DNA of 64,000 nt from Cepaea nemoralis (lineage: Eukaryota; Mollusca; Gastropoda; Stylommatophora; Helicidae). The notes beneath the pieces are model-generated. The model had not been told where the DNA came from. It worked only from the letters and a program-made list of their open reading frames with translations, and searched no databases. The stretch spans positions 5,001-69,000 of the forward strand of contig JACEFZ010003490.1 in NCBI GenBank assembly GCA_014155875.1, read 5' to 3'. How positions within the stretch are numbered: the stretch's first letter is position 1; each line of letters begins with the position of its first letter. A program made the translations under genes and the position numbers. Shown piece by piece: positions 23,493 through 34,199 of the stretch.

Positions 23493-26400
23493 AGGTGATG
23501 TTGCTGATAGATATAGAGTTGCTGTTGTTGATAGATATAGAGTTGATGTTGTTGATAGATATAGAGTTGATGTTGTTGATAGATATAGAGGTGATGTTGC
23601 TGATAGATATAGAGTTGATGTTGTTGATAGATATAGAGTTGGTGTTGTTGATAGATATAGAGTTGCTGTTGTTGATAGATATAGAGGTTATGTTGCTGAT
23701 AGATATAGTGTTGGTGTTGTTGATAGATATAGAGTTGCTGTTGTTGATAGATATAGAGTTGCTGTTGTTGATAGATATAGAGTTGATGTTATTGATAGAT
23801 ATAGAGTTGCTGTTGTTGATAGATATAGAGTTGATGTTGCTGATAGATATAGAGTTGGTGTTGTTGATAGATATAAAGTTGATGTTGCTGATAGATATAG
23901 AGTTGGTGTTCTTGATAGATATAGAGTTGATGATGTTGATAGATATAGAGTTGCTGTTGTTGATAGATATAGAGTTGATGTTGTTGATAGATATAGAGTT
24001 GATGTTGTTGATAGATATAGAGTTGCTGTTGTTGATAGATATAGAGTTGGTGTTGTTGATAGATATAGAGTTGCTGTTGTTGATAGATATAGAGTTGCTG
24101 TTGTTGATAGATATAGAGTTGCTGTTGTTGATAGATATAAAGTTGCTGTTGTTGATAGATATAGAGTTGGTGTTGTTGATAGATAAAGAGTTGCTGTTGT
24201 TGATAGATATAGAGTTGCTGTTGTTGATAGATATAGAGTTGCTGTTGTTGATAGATATAGAGTTGCTGTTGTTGATAGATATAAAGTTGCTGTTGTTGAT
24301 AGATATAGAGTTGGTGTTGTTGATAGATATAGAGTTGATGTTGTTGATAGATATAGAGTTGGTGTTGTTGATAGAGTTGATGTTGTTGATAGATATAGAG
24401 TTGATGTTGTTGATAGATATAGAGTTACTGTTGTTGATAGATATAGAGTTGCTGTTGTTGATAGATATAGAGTTGCTGTTGTTGATAGATATAGAGTTGA
24501 TGTTGCTGATAGATATAGAGTTGATGTTGTTGATAGATATAGAGTTGGTGTTGTTGATAGATATAGAGTTGCTGTTGTTGATAGATATAGAGTTGCTGTT
24601 GTTGATAGATATAGAGTTGATGTTATTGATAGATATAGAGTTGCTGTTGTTGATAGATATAGAGTTGATGTTGCTGATAGATATAGAGTTGGTGTTGTTG
24701 ATAGATATAGAGTTGATGTTGCTGATAGCTATAGAGTTGGTGTTGTTGATAGATATAGAGTTGATGTTGTTGATAGATATAGAGTTGATGTTGTTGATAG
24801 ATATAGAGGTGATGTTGATGATAGATATAGAGTTGATGTTGTTGTTAGATATAGAGTTGATGTTGATGATAGATATAGAATTGATGTTGCTGATAGATAT
24901 AGAGTTGATGTTGTTGATAGATATAGAGTTGCTGTTGTTGATAGATATAGAGGTTGCTGTTGTTGATAGATATAGAGTTGCTGTTGTTGATAGATATAGA
25001 GTTGATGTTGATGATAGATATAGAGTTGGTGTTGTTGATAGATATAGAGGTGATGTTGTTGATAGATATAGAGTTGATGTTGTTGATAGATATAGAGTTG
25101 ATGTTGTTGATAGATATAGAGGTGATGTTGTTGATAGATATAGAGTTGATGTTCTTGATAGATATAGAGTTGATGTTGTTGATAGATATAGAGTGGTGCT
25201 TGTTGATAGATATAGAGTTGATGTTGCTGATAGATATAGAGTTGATGTTGCTTGATAGATATAGAGTTGATGTTGTTGATAGATATAGAGTTGGTAGTTG
25301 TTGATAGATATAGAGTTGATGTTGTTGATAGATATAGAGGTGATGTTGTTGATAGATATAGAGTTGATGTTGTTGATAGATATAGAGTTGATGTTGCTGA
25401 TAGATATAGAGTTGATGTTGTTGATAGATATAGAGGTGATGTTGTTGATAGATATAGAGTTGATGTTGCTGATAGATATAGAGTTGATGTTGTTGATAGA
25501 TATAGAGTTGCTGTTGTTGATAGATATAGAGTTGATGTTGCTGATAGATATAGAGTTGATGTTGCTGATAGATATAGAGTTGATGTTGTTGATAGATATA
25601 GAGTTGATGTTGCTGATAGATATAGAGTTGATGTTGTTGATAGATATAGAGTTGATGTTGCTGATAGATATAGAGGTGATGTTGCTGATAGATATAGAGT
25701 TGATGTTGTTGATAGATATAGAGTTGATGTTGCTGATAGATATAGAGTTGGTGTTGTTGATAGATATAGAGGTGATGTTGCTGATAGATATAGAGTTGGT
25801 GTTGTTGATAGATATAGAGGTGATGTTGTTGATAGATATAGAGTTGGTGTTGTTGATAGATATAGAGTTGATGTTGATGATAGATATAGAGTTGATGTTG
25901 TTGATAGATATAGAGTTGATGTTGTGATAGATATAGAGTTGATGTTACTGATAGATATAGAGTTGATGTTGTTGATAGATATAGAGGTGATGTTGCTGAT
26001 AGATATAGAGTTGATGTTGTTGATAGATATAGAGTTGATGTTGTTGATAGATATAGAGTTGATGTTGCTGATAGATATAGAGTTGATGTTGCTGATAGAT
26101 ATAGAGGTGATGTTGTTGATAGATATAGAGTTGATGTTGTTGATAGATATAGAGTTGATGTTGTTGATAGATATAGAGTTGATGTTGTTGATAGATATAG
26201 AGTTGATGTTCTTGATAGATATAGAGTTGCTGTTGTTGATAGATATAGAGTTGCTGTTGTTGATAGATATAGAGTTGATGTTGCTGATAGATATAGAGTT
26301 GCTGTTGTTGATAGATATAGAGTTGATGTTGCTGATAGATATATAGAGTTGCTGTTATTGATAGATATAGAGTTGGTGTTGTTGATAGATATAGAGTTGG

Positions 26401-26506
26401 TGTTGTTGATAGATATAGAGTTGCTGTTGTTGATAGATATAGAGTTGGTGTTGTTGATAGATATAGAGTTGCTGTTGTTGATAAATATAGAGTTGATGTT
26501 GCTGAA
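23493..26506. repeat. Large minisatellite, 24-bp unit
   Basis: About 125 copies of a 24-bp unit containing GTTGATAGATATAGAGTTGA are present. The main variable base changes GATG, GCTG and GGTG. Because 24 is divisible by three, frames of several hundred codons (LLIDIEL-type on +, QLYIYQQH-type on -) run through it. The same short units recur in three frames, and indels simply switch between them, so these are not genes. The array fills most of the third RFX intron. Confidence 0.97.
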
Positions 26507-26798
26507 AAAATGAACGAACAAACGAACGGACGAACGAACATACTTTATTTTCAAAGCATTAAGAATTGGGCACGCAGGCCCGTGTAACATTATGTCCTTC
26601 TATTACTGTCTTTCATGCATTATATCATTCACACATCATTCAAGGTTAACTTAGAACAGCAACAATATAAAATATATGGATTATAAAGGCATGGGTAAAA
26701 TGTAAATATCAATACTACACGACACAGTAATATTAGATAATGATGTGGCACTTGTTATTAGCTATGTGGAATATACTGGTCTACCAAAAGGGGTTGGA
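26507..26798 (-). mobile_element. Insertion in the 24-bp array, probably a LINE 3' end with (GTTC)n tail
   Basis: About 290 bp of unrelated sequence splits the 24-bp array. Read on the minus strand it ends with TGAAAATAAAGTATGTTCGT and a (GTTC)n-like tail against the array. A polyadenylation-like AATAAA followed by a short-repeat tail is typical of 3' ends of some non-LTR elements and their SINEs. No protein remnant is visible, so the family is unknown. Confidence 0.5.
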
Positions 26799-27092
26799 AG
26801 ATATAGAGTTGATGTTGCTGATAGATATAGAGTTGATGTTGCTGATAGATATAGAGTTGATGTTGTTGATAGATATAGAGGTGATGTTGCTGATAGATAT
26901 AGAGTTGATGTTGTTGATAGATATAGAGTTGCTGTTGTTGATAGATATAGAGTTGCTGTTGTTGATAGATATAGAGTTGATGCTGCTGATAGATATAGAG
27001 TTGATGTTGCTGATAGATATAGAGTTGATGTTGCTGATAGATATCGAATTGATGTCGTTGGTAAATATAGACCTGATGTTGCTGATCCCTAG
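26799..27092. repeat. 24-bp minisatellite (right part)
   Basis: About 12 further copies of the 24-bp unit follow the insertion. The last two are diverged. The array ends about 140 bp before RFX exon 4. Confidence 0.95.
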
Positions 27093-27234
27093 TTGTACCC
27101 AGAACTAACCATGATATAACATGACTGATGTCCCAGCACTAACCCAATCAGAAATCACACGACAGATGTCCCAGCACTAACCCACATTTGCTGCTTCCTA
27201 TTTGTTGATGTCTTTTCCCTTTGTTTGTCGTTAG
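27093..27234. other. End of RFX intron 3
   Basis: Two copies of a short direct repeat (GATGTCCCAGCACTAACCCA) occur at about 27128 and 27167, overlapping the likely branch-point region of exon 4. Nothing else is seen. Confidence 0.5.
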
Positions 27235-27262
27235 ATTCTCTGGGGTGAAGATCAAGACAGAG
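27235..27262 (+). CDS. rfx6: RFX-family transcription factor, 28-nt microexon 4
   Basis: The acceptor is TTTGTTTGTCGTTAG, and the donor GTAAGC starts at 27263. The first A completes the arginine codon begun in exon 3. The rest reads FSGVKIKTE in phase 0, which continues GKGLTR exactly as in RFX6-type proteins. At 28 nt this is a microexon. It closes the conserved region C-terminal to the DNA-binding domain. No later exon was recognised. Confidence 0.82.
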
Positions 27263-27547
27263 GTAAGCGGGCAGACATGTACTGTTTGTTAATGTGTGAT
27301 TAGAAAGTTATACTCTTTCAAAGGTTATATCAAACATGCATGGCTGACTGAGAGCGAGACACAGTTCACTCACTCTCTGTCTCCTCACTGCCAGACGTAG
27401 CAGCTAGTAGACATATATGCGTGCCTACCTGTCTATCCATCCACCTACATGCCAATCTATGTAACTGGCTATCCAACTGTCTGTACACCAGCATATTAAC
27501 CTGTTCACCCACCCACCTACGTACCAACTATCTACATGTTTAGCCAC
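27263..27547. other. Sequence downstream of RFX exon 4
   Basis: A degenerate CTATCCATCCACCTACATG-type tetranucleotide stretch occupies about 27420-27560. No gene is seen. Confidence 0.5.
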
Positions 27548-28262
27548 CCACCTATATAGCGGATGTTTGGAAAGTCTCTACACTTTGTATGTAGACCAAA
27601 TGTGAAAAATGAAGTTTATGTATCATCAAAAAATGTGCTCCACAGTCCATTGTGAAGCAATATGCAGCGAATGACTGTCCTTTGCTGGAGTAATTCTTTG
27701 CACTCCAAACAGAATGGTGTTATCAACGGAAGAAATAATTCTTTGTGTTGAACAGCTGTTTCGAAATAGCAGCGATACAGACGGATGGCTGTTCAACGAT
27801 TTATAACAAGATTTCTTGGTAAACAACCTCCTCATCGCATTACGGTTAGAAATGTGTTGAATAAGTTTCTTGAAACGAAATGTTTACTAAACTAGTGTAC
27901 ACACAGTTGAGGACCTGAAAGAAGCAATCAGAATTACAATTCAAGAAATAACAACAGACATGTTGCAGAAGGCAGTTGACAATATGAAGAGACATGTACA
28001 GTCGTGTCTTGAAGCCCGTGGTGAACATTTCCAACACCTATTATAATTAATAAACTACTGAGCGTAATCTTGCCAAGAGATCAACATACAGCTGAAAGAT
28101 GCTGGTGTTGACAGCTAAGTCCTGTAAAGGATATTTTTTTAGTTTAAAAATTATAATGAATACTTCATTGGTACTTTCCTGCTTCCCCAAAACAGCATTA
28201 TAGCATAGCAGTGACTATTGTAATTAACTTAATGAATTTTTTAGTACATTTTGAGTATTACC
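27548..28262 (+). pseudogene. Internally deleted mariner-type transposon
   Basis: The left end (GTTTGGAAAGTCTC, CACTTTGTATGTAG) matches the TIR of the full-length element at 58007-59383. On the + strand, fragments of the transposase N terminus (VLSTEEIILCVEQLFRN and a shifted HTH segment near 27800) are joined almost directly to the C terminus (VEDLKEAIRITIQEITTDML, then EARGEHFQHLL near 28040). The central catalytic part is missing. The 3' UTR matches 58085-58190 in reverse, but the right TIR is absent. A SINE-B fragment interrupts it. Confidence 0.78.
28055..28140 (+). mobile_element. SINE-B 3' fragment inserted in the mariner-like copy
   Basis: CTACTGAGCGTAATCTTGCC, CAGCTGAAAGATGCTG and TCCTGTAAAGGATAT match the 3' part of SINE-B (reverse complement of 41040-41140). 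TTATAAT occurs on both sides. The related full-length transposon lacks this segment, so the insertion is later than the transposon. Confidence 0.75.
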
Positions 28263-29110
28263 AGCCTCGGATTTATATACTAGTTTTTGAACCACGCGTA
28301 AAACCGGTTTCAGCCAGTTTCTTAGGTCAAGCGGTTCAGATTACGCTGACGCGGCTGTCCGTATGGCGCGACTCAGCGTTCTACTACCCGCTCGTTGACC
28401 CGTTGTATGTTTAAGTTGGGTTGAGGAATGCGGGTCATGGTCCCTTCCTGACCTCTCAACATGCTGAAATAGATATTATAGAGGGCGCCAAGTTACTTGT
28501 GTTGTAGTCATTGTGAGTTATAGTCTGTGAAGTCAGAGTACCAGTGATATACATAAGCAGGCTCCTCACACCCACTGTAGTTTTTCTTCGTATTGCTGAC
28601 TGGTCAGGTATTAAAGACAGGACTGTAAGTATATTATAGTCATTTTGATTTTTATTTAGGTGTTTTAATACTCCTCCGCTAGTGTGGACTGATATTTTTT
28701 AATTTTAATTACCAGTTACCATACGGGGGTTAGACTATCTCGGCCTCTTTCACTGTTGTTCTTGACTTTTTTTCTCTGCTCCAGGACTTTGACCCTGTGA
28801 CTGGTCTCCAGGACTGGGGTTAGCATTTTGGTCCATCTCTAGTATACGTCGCTCAAAATTCTCTCGTTCTCTGATTACATGGTGCCAGTTGCCATTGCGT
28901 TCTTCGGTGTCAACGCTATGAACTGTCAAGAGGTGAGGATCTGTTGCAAAATTTACCTGGAGAGGAGAAGAAGAAAAAAATTGAAACTTATAAGGCTTCA
29001 GCGTCTAGTAATTCATAGTGAAATAAAGAGTACCAGATAATAGAATGTACCATTAGACAGCGGAACTAACACACCTGTTTTTGGAAACTATGAGTGTAAC
29101 CGTTACTATT
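28263..29110. other. Unassigned sequence
   Basis: No coding block is supported. A CTCTGCTCCAG that could act as a splice acceptor at about 28785 is followed by a short open stretch (DFDPVTGLQDWG then a stop) that I do not recognise. Confidence 0.4.
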
Positions 29111-29119
29111 TATACATAC

Positions 29120-29462
29120 CTTTCTCGATGGGTGTTGTATTTCATCTGCTGCGACAGAGGAGCAACTTCGGAAACCAGCGGTAGGATAGTTTTCATTCCA
29201 CAAAGCATTGATTTTCTTGAGAAACTCAGAGGCTGGTTCATAACCTCTACACAGAGGGTCACTATTTTCATCTGAAGAAGAGTCGTCAAGCAGATCAAAT
29301 GTTGTCTCATATGGGTCTACGGTTGTCTGACTACAAGAAGTAGGTTTCTTGCAGAACAACATGTCTAATGACAGATCTGGGATGAAGAACCAAGAATCAC
29401 CAGTCTTCACACCAGGCAACATAGAAGATGTGCTACTTTGCTTATCACTGAGCCCGGTACTT
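29120..29462 (-). CDS. Unrecognised putative coding exon
   Basis: A minus-strand open stretch of about 114 codons has a protein-like composition unlike its repeat neighbours. It includes GVKTGDSWFFIPDLSLDMLF, an acidic serine-rich run LLDDSSSDENSDP, and YEPASEFLKKINALWNENYP. It ends HPSRK at a good donor (AAAG then GTATGT, minus strand from 29119), after which the frame stops. The 5' limit is uncertain: an in-frame stop lies just upstream near 29470, so an acceptor or a start near 29422 (methionine) would be needed. I do not recognise the family. It could be an exon of a nested antisense gene or a retrotransposon-derived remnant. Confidence 0.4.
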
Positions 29463-29544
29463 CTATTCGACGAATGTTAGTCGTCTTATACACGGTATTT
29501 GCTTACGTAGAATGACTCATCAGAATATTGTCTGACCATGTGAC

Positions 29545-29770
29545 CGGATGCGACTCCATCTTTGACCATTAGTCACGTGTTTCGGATGTATCCCATAAGG
29601 CATGAGACCGGCTACAGCGCCATCTTTGATCGGTTTTAGTCACACGGTTGTAGACTTACACATGTCATCGAGTGCGACGCCATCTTTAACTGGTTTTAGT
29701 CACGTGTTTCGATTGTATACCTTAGACATATGATCGGAAGCATCACCATATTTGATCGGTTGTATCGTTA
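29545..29770. repeat. Three to four diverged copies of a roughly 75-bp unit
   Basis: GCGACTCCATCTTTGACC, GCGCCATCTTTGATCGGTTT and GCGACGCCATCTTTAACTGG each precede TTTTAGTCAC(GTGTTTCG). This is a small, decayed tandem repeat. Confidence 0.65.
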
Positions 29771-29999
29771 TGTTGTCAGTACGCTCTGGGTCAACCTCCA
29801 GTTTTCCCCCAAAGACATGTCTGAACACGTTCACGTACGTTCACTCGCCGACATAGCCTGTGGTGAGTCACTCGATCGGTCACCTTCAGCTTATGACGAT
29901 GCTGCTGATGATGATAGTGATTTTGTTGATGGAGCTGGGTGATGTTGATGCTGGTAATCCGGGTGACAGACACTACAGACGATCATGGGTACCGGTTGG

Positions 30000-30994
30000 T
30001 CAGAAAGACATCGGCAAGCTTGTCCAAGAAGCATGAATGCTGGGGCTGACTGCGACGTCGTGTAAATGCAATGCGTTACAACTTGACTGCAGTATGTAAT
30101 AGTCAGACACAACTATAGTACAAGGCATAGTTTTGGTCGTGAAGTGACACGGCGAATCATGATAGCACACGATCAACCAATCAATGTTAGGGCTGAGTGC
30201 AACGTCCTGTAAATGGCTTGCCTTACAGCTTAACTGTGCTATGTAAAAGATAGACACACAGGTATAGTACAATACCTAGCTTTGGCCATGCGATGACACG
30301 GTAAAGCATGGTGGCACACGACCAACCAATCAATGTTGGGGTTGCATGCGACGTCCTGTAATTGATAGCGCACTCACACGCATGTACATACACGCACGCC
30401 TACGCATGTGACATGACTGCCGCTCTTTCAATAAGACAGCAGCAATCTTACCCAGCAAGCACACCACTCCATAGAATGTTGGGGTTGACTGCGCCGTCGT
30501 GTAATTGATAGCACACACGCACGCACACCCACACACGCATGTACATACACACACGCGCGCTAGCGCACACGACCTGACTGTCGTTCGTATATAATGACAA
30601 TTACAAACTTGCCCAGCACATACGAAACTCCAAACAATGTTGAGGTTGACTGTGATGTCCTGTAATTGATAGCACACACGCGGGCGCGCATGCACACACG
30701 GATGTATATACACACGCGCGCGGTAGCACACACCCCATAACTGTCGTTCGTCCATAATGATAATGGCACACCTTGCCTCAGGAAGTCAGACACTCCGTAG
30801 AATACTAAGGTTGACTGCGATGTCCTGCAATTGATAGCACACCCACGCAGGCACACACGCATGTATATACACACACGCGCGCGCTAGCGCACACGCCCTG
30901 ACTGTCGTTCGTATATAATGACAATTGCAAACTTTCCCAGCACACACGAAACTCCAAAGAATGTTTAGGTTGACTGTGATGTCCTGTAATTGAT

Positions 30995-31033
<39 letters not shown>

Positions 31034-31745
31034 GCGCGCGCGTGCGCGCGTACGTGCAATGACTACCGTTCGTTCAATAAGACAGCAACAATCTTACTCA
31101 GCAAACACACCACTCCACCGAATGTTGGGTCTGACTGTGATGTCCTGCAATTGATAGCACACCCGCGCGCATGCACGCACACACACACGCGCGCGCTAGC
31201 GCACATGACATGACTGTCGTTCGTATATATGACAATTGCAATCTTGCCCAGCACACACGAAACTCCAAATAATGTTGAGGTTGACTGTGCTGTCCTGTGA
31301 TTATAGCACACTCGCGCGCATGCACGCCATGACTGTCGTTCGTCCATAATGACAATTGCAAAACTTGCCTCAGGAAGTCAGACACTCCGTAGAATACTGA
31401 GGTTGACTGTGATGTCCTGTAATTGATAGCACACCCGCGCGCACGCACGCATACACACACGCAAGCGCTAGCGCACATGACCTGACTGTCGTTCGTATAT
31501 AATGACAATTGCAAACTTGCCCAGCACACACGAAACTCCAAAGAATGTTGAGGTTGACTGTGATGTCCTGTAATTGATAGCACACACGCGCGCGCATGCA
31601 CACGCGCATGTATATACACACACGCGCGCTAGCGCACACCCCATGACTGTTTTTCGTCCATAATGACAATTGCAAAACTTGCCTCAGAAAGTCAGACACT
31701 CCGTAGATTACTGAGGTTGACTGCAATGTCCTGCAATTGATAGCA
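30000..31745. repeat. Satellite-like array of roughly 120-165-bp units rich in CACACA and GCGCGC
   Basis: About 11 units share GGTTGACTGTGATGTCCTGT and AATTGATAGCACAC, then an alternating purine-pyrimidine block (CACACGCGCGC, CGCTAGCGCAC), then CATGACTGTCGTTCGTATAT and AATGACAATTGCAAACTTGC. Spacings of the GGTTGAC anchor run from about 122 to 165 bp. Unit length varies mainly in the CA/CG block. The first two units (30000-30330) lack most of that block. Confidence 0.88.
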
Positions 31746-32720
<975 letters not shown>

Positions 32721-32769
32721 TGGTCTACTTATATAAGTAGACCACATGACCGGGGCTTGTCTCGTTGTC

Positions 32770-32950
32770 CACCCCTCCCGCCCCACCACCGCCGCCGTCG
32801 CCGCCGCCGCCCTCCCGTGTGCCCCGGAACCGGAAGTAGTCATCACGACAACCGGAAGTAGTCATCCAAACCAAGAAAAACACCGCCAAGTTCAAAATAT
32901 CTGGGTCAATGGAGGGCCGGTTTTGTGACGAAACAAGATGGCCGGATAAC
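32770..32950. promoter_or_regulatory. CpG-rich patch with paired ETS-like and YY1-like motifs
   Basis: A CCG/CCGCCGCCG run is followed by two copies of ACCGGAAGTAGTCATC (32825-32840 and 32850-32865), each with the ETS core CCGGAAGT. AAGATGGCCGG, a YY1-type motif, follows at about 32936. Paired ETS sites plus YY1 near a CpG-rich tract are typical of TATA-less metazoan promoters. No transcript start or adjacent exon could be identified, so function is inference. Confidence 0.4.
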
Positions 32951-33064
32951 CCCGTAATGAACGATTTATCGGTGGTTTGAAACCACAAATGATACTTAGT
33001 TAGGACCTGACATACTACTAGCTTTACAAGGGAAGCCGATCAACTTCACTCATTGCACTGTGTT

Positions 33065-33275
33065 TAATCCCATATGGCTCGGTCTCTGTCACTTTATGGA
33101 GGCCGGCCTGACGAGAGCGTCGCACACAGCACGAACTTCGTAGCTCCAGCGACCACCCCAAGGAGTCTCCGAGAAAACCGCACTCTTGAATTCAACGAAG
33201 TAGCTCGGAATCGAACCCACAACTTTCGTAATACGAGTTAGGCAGCGTAATCACTACCCCGCGGAGGCTCCCTAG
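33065..33275 (-). mobile_element. SINE-C, near complete, minus strand
   Basis: On the minus strand this starts GGGAGCCTCCGCGGGGTAGT with an A-box-like region, then GTGGGTTCGATTCC as B box, then the body GGTGGTCGCTGGAGCTACGA and GTGTGCGACGCTCTCGTCAG. It matches the + strand copies at 57700-57935 and 12830-12995. It is polymerase III-type and non-autonomous. Confidence 0.75.
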
Positions 33276-33529
33276 TATTCCATAAATACACACTTCTACA
33301 AATAGCACACACCTTGCTAGTTTCACTGGGGAGTCCCTCTCCTACGGCGAGGACTGTATCCTGTGACTTCAGAGTCAGCCATGTTTGTCCGGTCCATCTG
33401 CCCTGCAGACATTCCCTCAAGGTTTGACACACCTGTTGGAAGTGTGAATTGTTTTATTAGAGAAGGTAACAGTACGTTTTGTCACTTTTGCTTTTTATTA
33501 CTGTATTGGGTGGTAAAACCAGAAAACCC

Positions 33530-33640
33530 TAACCTACAAAGTTCACGGCGACTGCACTAGCCAAGCGGCCATAATTCCTCAGACTCAAGACTTCCGCTCC
33601 CCTTTTCTGGTCATACACCGCAAGGGTGTACTTTGACTGC
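33530..33640 (+). mobile_element. SINE-A fragment
   Basis: CGGCGACTGCACTAGCCAAG, CGGCCATAATTCCTCAGACT and CATACACCGCAAGG match SINE-A at 60285-60360. The expected continuation (ACTATATTGGCAGTAAATGA in the full copy) appears as ACTATAGGCAGTAGATGAC only at about 41521-41540, on the far side of the hAT-bounded block. This suggests that everything between was inserted into this SINE. Confidence 0.7.
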
Positions 33641-33770
33641 GCCGTGTTTGAAAATATTGGCGGTCCAGGTTTTGTATTTACACATTCTGTTGCATGAACT
33701 TTATAGAGGGCGAATACAAAACTTGGACCGGCAACATTTTCAAACACTGTACATTCATTAAAAATACACC
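33630..33770. repeat. Foldback hairpin element
   Basis: GTGTTTGAAAATATTGGCGG and CCAGGTTTTGTATT (33648-33682) are repeated in inverse as AATACAAAACTTGG and CCGGCAACATTTTCAAACAC (33714-33748). The similarity extends outward to GGGTGTA and TACACCC. Arms of about 60 bp surround a spacer of about 30 bp. It may be a small MITE-like element. Confidence 0.7.
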
Positions 33771-34199
33771 CTCTATACCAGTGTTTCCCAACCTTTTTTG
33801 TGCTATGCCCCACCCAAGCCTTTCTAAAATTCGTATGCCCCCCCCCCCCCCCCCCAACATATACATTATTTTTAATATTCAAAAATTAAAATGTTCACTA
33901 AACAAACTTGAATGATAGGTTTTAGGAAGAAATCACTAGGAAATTATTGAGCAACACAGTAAGTAAATTTTCAAAACATATAATGGAGAACTATCGGTTC
34001 CATCGCACTCATACCGCTACGTCCCTGTGGTGATAGATACGCATTACTGCAGGACGTCCATCGATTCCATCGCACTCATACCGCTACGTCCCTGTGGTGA
34101 TAGATACGCATTACTGCAGGACGTCCTATGTTTCCATCGCACTCTCAGGGTTCATACCGCTACGTCCCTGTGGTGATAGATACGCATTACTGCAGGACG

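Noticed and set aside
23465..26590. Open frames of about 600 codons on both strands
   Set aside because: A 24-bp minisatellite without stop codons explains them, and frames swap at indels.
28785..28830. Additional RFX exon after CTCTGCTCCAG
   Set aside because: The translated stretch (DFDPVTGLQDWG, stop) has no resemblance to RFX residues expected after FSGVKIKTE, and no donor follows.
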